64,000 nt of DNA from Cryptomeria japonica (lineage: Eukaryota; Streptophyta; Pinopsida; Cupressales; Cupressaceae): positions 262,496,574-262,560,573 of the forward strand of contig NC_081407.1 of assembly GCF_030272615.1 (NCBI RefSeq), in the 5' to 3' direction. Position 1 is the stretch's first letter. The number at the start of each line of letters is the position of its first letter. The notes beneath the pieces are model-generated. The model was not told where the DNA came from. It did not search any database and was given only the letters and a program-made list of their open reading frames with translations. Position numbers and translations under genes: made by a program. Of this stretch, positions 61,474-64,000 are shown piece after piece.

Positions 61474-62494
61474 TTGGAGAGCGCCCCTGAAAAGGTAGAA
61501 GAGGTTGCAACTGAACAACTTGTTGAAGAAACCGCAGAGGCCGAAAAGTGTTTGTAACTGCTTTTGTGAAAAGTTTGTAACCTCTTTATTTTGAAAGAAA
61601 TGCTTGTAACAAACTCTCCTCAAGAAGTCCGAAGCTTGGTTCATCCATGTTGTTATAAATGGATACCAGGACAAGAGGAAAAGAGATCGCAAAGAATTGT
61701 AAGAAAACGCTGCAGAAATTTATCTAAGCTTGTCTAAAATTAATGGAGAATCAAAATTTCTTGTAATATTTCTTGAACCAAATATCAATATACAGACCAT
61801 TGGTTTTGAGTAAAGCTCTGTGTTGTCTTCAAGTGTGTTTGCAAATTTGTTTACTATTTTCATTTTGAATAATCCAGGGTTGTTCTGTTTGAATGGAATT
61901 GCAAAGCAATTTTAGTAGAAGTGTTCGTTAGCTTTTCTCTTTAGGAGGAAAATTAAAGATGCGGGGATCACTCATACCGGTAAACTCTTTTGGAAGAGAC
62001 TTTGAATTTTGATGATCATAGCTTAATTTGGGATGCGTAAATTCTTGTAAGTGTCAGGCATATACAAGGATTAATAGAAACTAAGCCAATGGGAAGCATA
62101 AAGATGTTTTGTTTGAGAAGTCTGATTTGAGTTTAGATGACTCTGTGACCTTGGATAAGGCACTGGTATTGATTGAAGTTGTTTATTGCATGTTTTGTTG
62201 ATCGAAATACTGAATTTAAGTATAACTTCCATTATTTGTTTTCAGTTGATTTCAAGGTGAATAGATCCACTGGTTTTTTGGACTGGTTTACTATGGGTTT
62301 ATGTTTGAAAGTGTGAATTCAATTCACAAAGGTATACCCACCTAGGCTCTGAGTAAGCCCGAAGTGTAGAAGGTTTAATCAAACCTTGTCATATTTTGTC
62401 TTGAGAATTTCCTTATCTTTGATGTCTCTTCTGCACCAAGCTTAAATCATATTATTTTAAGGATGTTAAAGGGAATCAGATTTTGAAGACAAGA

Positions 62495-63998
62495 AGTAGG
62501 AGACTTGACAAAATGTCAACAACAGTCTAAATAGTCTCTGCTTCTTTTCTCTGCTCTTTCAACCTCTTCTTCTGATCTCTGGATTGCATAATTGTAGTAA
62601 TCTCCATCAGTTCAGATGCACTCAAATTTTCCACATCTATAGGTCCTTTTATGCTAATTGAGTCATCATCATCATCATCATCATCAATTTTCTTCTTCCC
62701 CTTTGCTTTCTCCTCTTCATCCTTTTTCTCTTCTCCCTTCTTCTCTGTGTTCTCTATTTCTATTGGTTCCTCCTGAGTGGTTGTAGTGATCAGTGGCAGT
62801 TGACTTTCAACTTTGTGTTATTTTTTTCTGGTGGTGGTTGTATATCCACACTTGGTTCAGTAACCAGTGCTTCCTCTTCTATTTGATTCTCAACAATATC
62901 CAGTTGTTGTTCTATTTCCTTAACTGGTTCAATGTCACTACCGGTTAAATCAATAGTATCCTGAATTTCTTCAATTTCATCCACAAATAATATGACCCGT
63001 GGAGAACTTATGTCATCCTTATTCTTGACAGGGTAGACTACATCCAATGTAATAATTTCTTCAGTGTCCAGCTTCGGTGGGGCTCTAGTCTCAGTCTGAT
63101 CAGACATATTTTTATAGTACTTTAACTGATCATTCATTCCTTGAATAGCTTTAGCTACCTGATGAGCGTCATCCTCAACTTCCTGAATTTTTCCTACCAA
63201 TAGTTTCATTCTCCTTGATCTTATATTAAATTGTCCTTTATATTTAGCAAGCATTGTTAATAACTCTTCATGAGAAAATTCAGAAAAATATTGAACAAAA
63301 ATTCTATCAATCATCTCTTGTTCCTGATCAATAATCAACTTCCATTTGTTTTCAGGAATTAAATATAAAGAATCAGAAATGCTCTTTTGAATATCTTGTG
63401 GTATCCAATTATTTTGACATAGGTAATTGATTACATCTTGAACCACTTCTTGTTTCTAACCTTCATCAAAGGAATCAAAATATTCTTGTACATTATCAAA
63501 CCGCTTTCTCCTTAATATTTTCAGAGTCCTTTCAAAATCACTCATTGGTTTGAAAGATGCAACATCAATAGGAGTACTTTGTTTGGGAATTTCTCCTACT
63601 GGTTTAGATTTCTTACCAGTTACCTTCATCTTCTTTGATTCTTCTTCAATTTCAGTTTCCTTAGATTCCTCTTGAAGGATGAGATGTTTGCCTCTTTTTC
63701 TCGTGACAGTCTGCTTCTTTGCATATACCTTAGGTACCAGTTCCTTCTTGATTTGAATGCTCCTTGTTATTCTTGTACTAGTAGACACAAAAGCTTCTTG
63801 CTCATATTTTTTCTTTTTCCCTTTCACACTACTGGGTTGTGCCGGTGCACTCCTTTCTTGATAAGTTTCTATTCTTTTCTTCTTTGTATCCTTAGGTGAT
63901 GCCAAATGGTTGTTGGCATAACCGATTAGTAAGTCATAACTGACTTCATAGCTCATTTACTCCATTTCTTCTTCTCTCAGTTCAACAACCTCCATAAG
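62495..63998 (-). pseudogene. Unknown ORF of element D, N-terminal side
   Basis: Minus-strand frame entering from beyond the right edge. It has a short lead ('EVVELREEEME', then a stop), 'MSYEVSYDLLIGYANNHLASPKDTKKK' at 63956, a Lys/Arg-rich stretch (63880-63600), a stop at 63456, a 218-codon block ('IPENKWKLIIDQEQEMIDRIFVQYFSEF', 'VEDDAHQVAKAIQGMNDQL') and a frame change in an A-run near 62820. An acidic region with a run of seven Asp (62670-62690) follows, then a basic coiled-coil segment ending at the G insertion. It reads on into 38617-37949. 'YDLLIGYANN' may correspond to the region after the visible end of ORF2 in element A, but there is no overlap to test. Function unknown. Confidence 0.6.
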
Positions 63999-64000
63999 AT

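Larger units (their letters stand above)
38618..62494 (+). mobile_element. Element G: giant Tat/Ogre-like Ty3/gypsy retrotransposon with ORF-bearing LTRs
   Basis: 23.9 kb (about 19.2 kb without H), plus strand. LTR-1 38618-49257 and LTR-2 56322-62494 both start TGTTATCACTG; the flanks carry AGTAG at 38613-38617 and 62495-62499. The interior has a TGGCGACTC-type primer-binding site, gag-protease, and pol in the order RNase H, RT, degenerate RNase H, integrase. Very large LTRs, this primer-binding site and two RNase H domains fit the Tat/Ogre lineage of plant gypsy elements. The LTRs are unusual in carrying a long ORF. The element is dead: frameshifts near 53010 and 54309, and a stop at the expected third catalytic residue of integrase. 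Confidence 0.9.
56322..62494 (+). repeat. LTR-2 (3') of element G
   Basis: 6,173 bp, uninterrupted. Layout: about 1.07 kb upstream region with four hairpin repeats, TATA-like box at 57394, leader, ORF 57916-61473, then about 1.0 kb of non-coding sequence. The last base before the AGTAG duplication gives the end GAAGACAAGA, which is not a standard CA terminus, so the true LTR end may be 3 bases earlier at GAAGACA. Confidence 0.88.
22088..64000 (-). mobile_element. Element D: host LTR element opened by E and G (partial)
   Basis: Minus-strand element present in three pieces: LTR remnant 22088-22194, then 37006-38617, then 62495-64000. E (22195-37005) lies in its 3' LTR and G (38618-62494) in its ORF, each flanked by a perfect 5-bp duplication. 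The polypurine tract and LTR start lie at about 37733-37719. The LTR resembles that of E but lacks about 500 bp at its 3' end. No pol is seen in the 2.1 kb of D interior. D may belong to the same kind of pol-less element as A; this is inference from the matching arrangement of unknown ORFs. Confidence 0.75.

Noticed and set aside
38618-62494. Two tandem copies of a host gene on either side of a gypsy element
   Set aside because: The two units share the same start and end, sit exactly at the outer edges of the gypsy interior, are bounded by one 5-bp duplication, and the primer-binding site follows the first. They are LTRs.

Overview
The window is plant nuclear DNA made almost entirely of LTR retrotransposons inserted into one another; I see no ordinary host gene, tRNA, rRNA or CRISPR array. 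Evidence for a plant: iMet-type primer-binding sites next to Ty1/copia LTRs, copia polyproteins in the order gag-protease-integrase-RT-RNase H, and a Ty3/gypsy element of Tat/Ogre type with very large LTRs and two RNase H domains. A gymnosperm with a large genome would fit, but that is inference.

Layout (letters are my own labels). Element A (1-3142, minus, cut by the window edge) has an LTR and two ORFs but no visible pol. It abuts element B (plus, Ty1/copia, 3143-5234 and 12652-about 14309), which is split by element C (minus, Ty1/copia, 5235-12646, both LTRs). Next come a gypsy gag-protease fragment Y1 (14310-15462), about 4.2 kb without recognisable genes, and a second related fragment Y2 (about 19712-22087).

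The right two thirds are one host element, D (minus; 22088-22194, 37006-38617 and 62495-64000), opened at two places. In its LTR sits element E (minus, Ty1/copia, 22195-37005, target duplication GATTT). The 5' LTR of E holds element F (plus, Ty1/copia, 29239-36797, duplication GGGTT). In the ORF of D sits element G (plus, Tat/Ogre-like gypsy, 38618-62494, duplication AGTAG). The left LTR of G holds element H (42171-46879, duplication ATGTG), probably a 4.7-kb solo LTR. Removing G rejoins the D reading frame without loss.

The most unusual object is element G. Each of its roughly 6.2-kb LTRs carries a single ORF of about 1,186 codons, downstream of a TATA-like box. If transcription starts there, the ORF is the first cistron of the genomic RNA, upstream of the primer-binding site. 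Its pol has an RNase H with all its catalytic residues placed before the RT, while the usual gypsy RNase H after the RT has lost its catalytic residues. Other signals are an array of seven palindromic hairpins in H, a second polypurine tract conserved in four copia-type elements, short-motif arrays in their LTRs, and a pol-less element (A) with four zinc knuckles. All elements carry stops or frameshifts; many stops fit C-to-T change at CAG or TGG codons.
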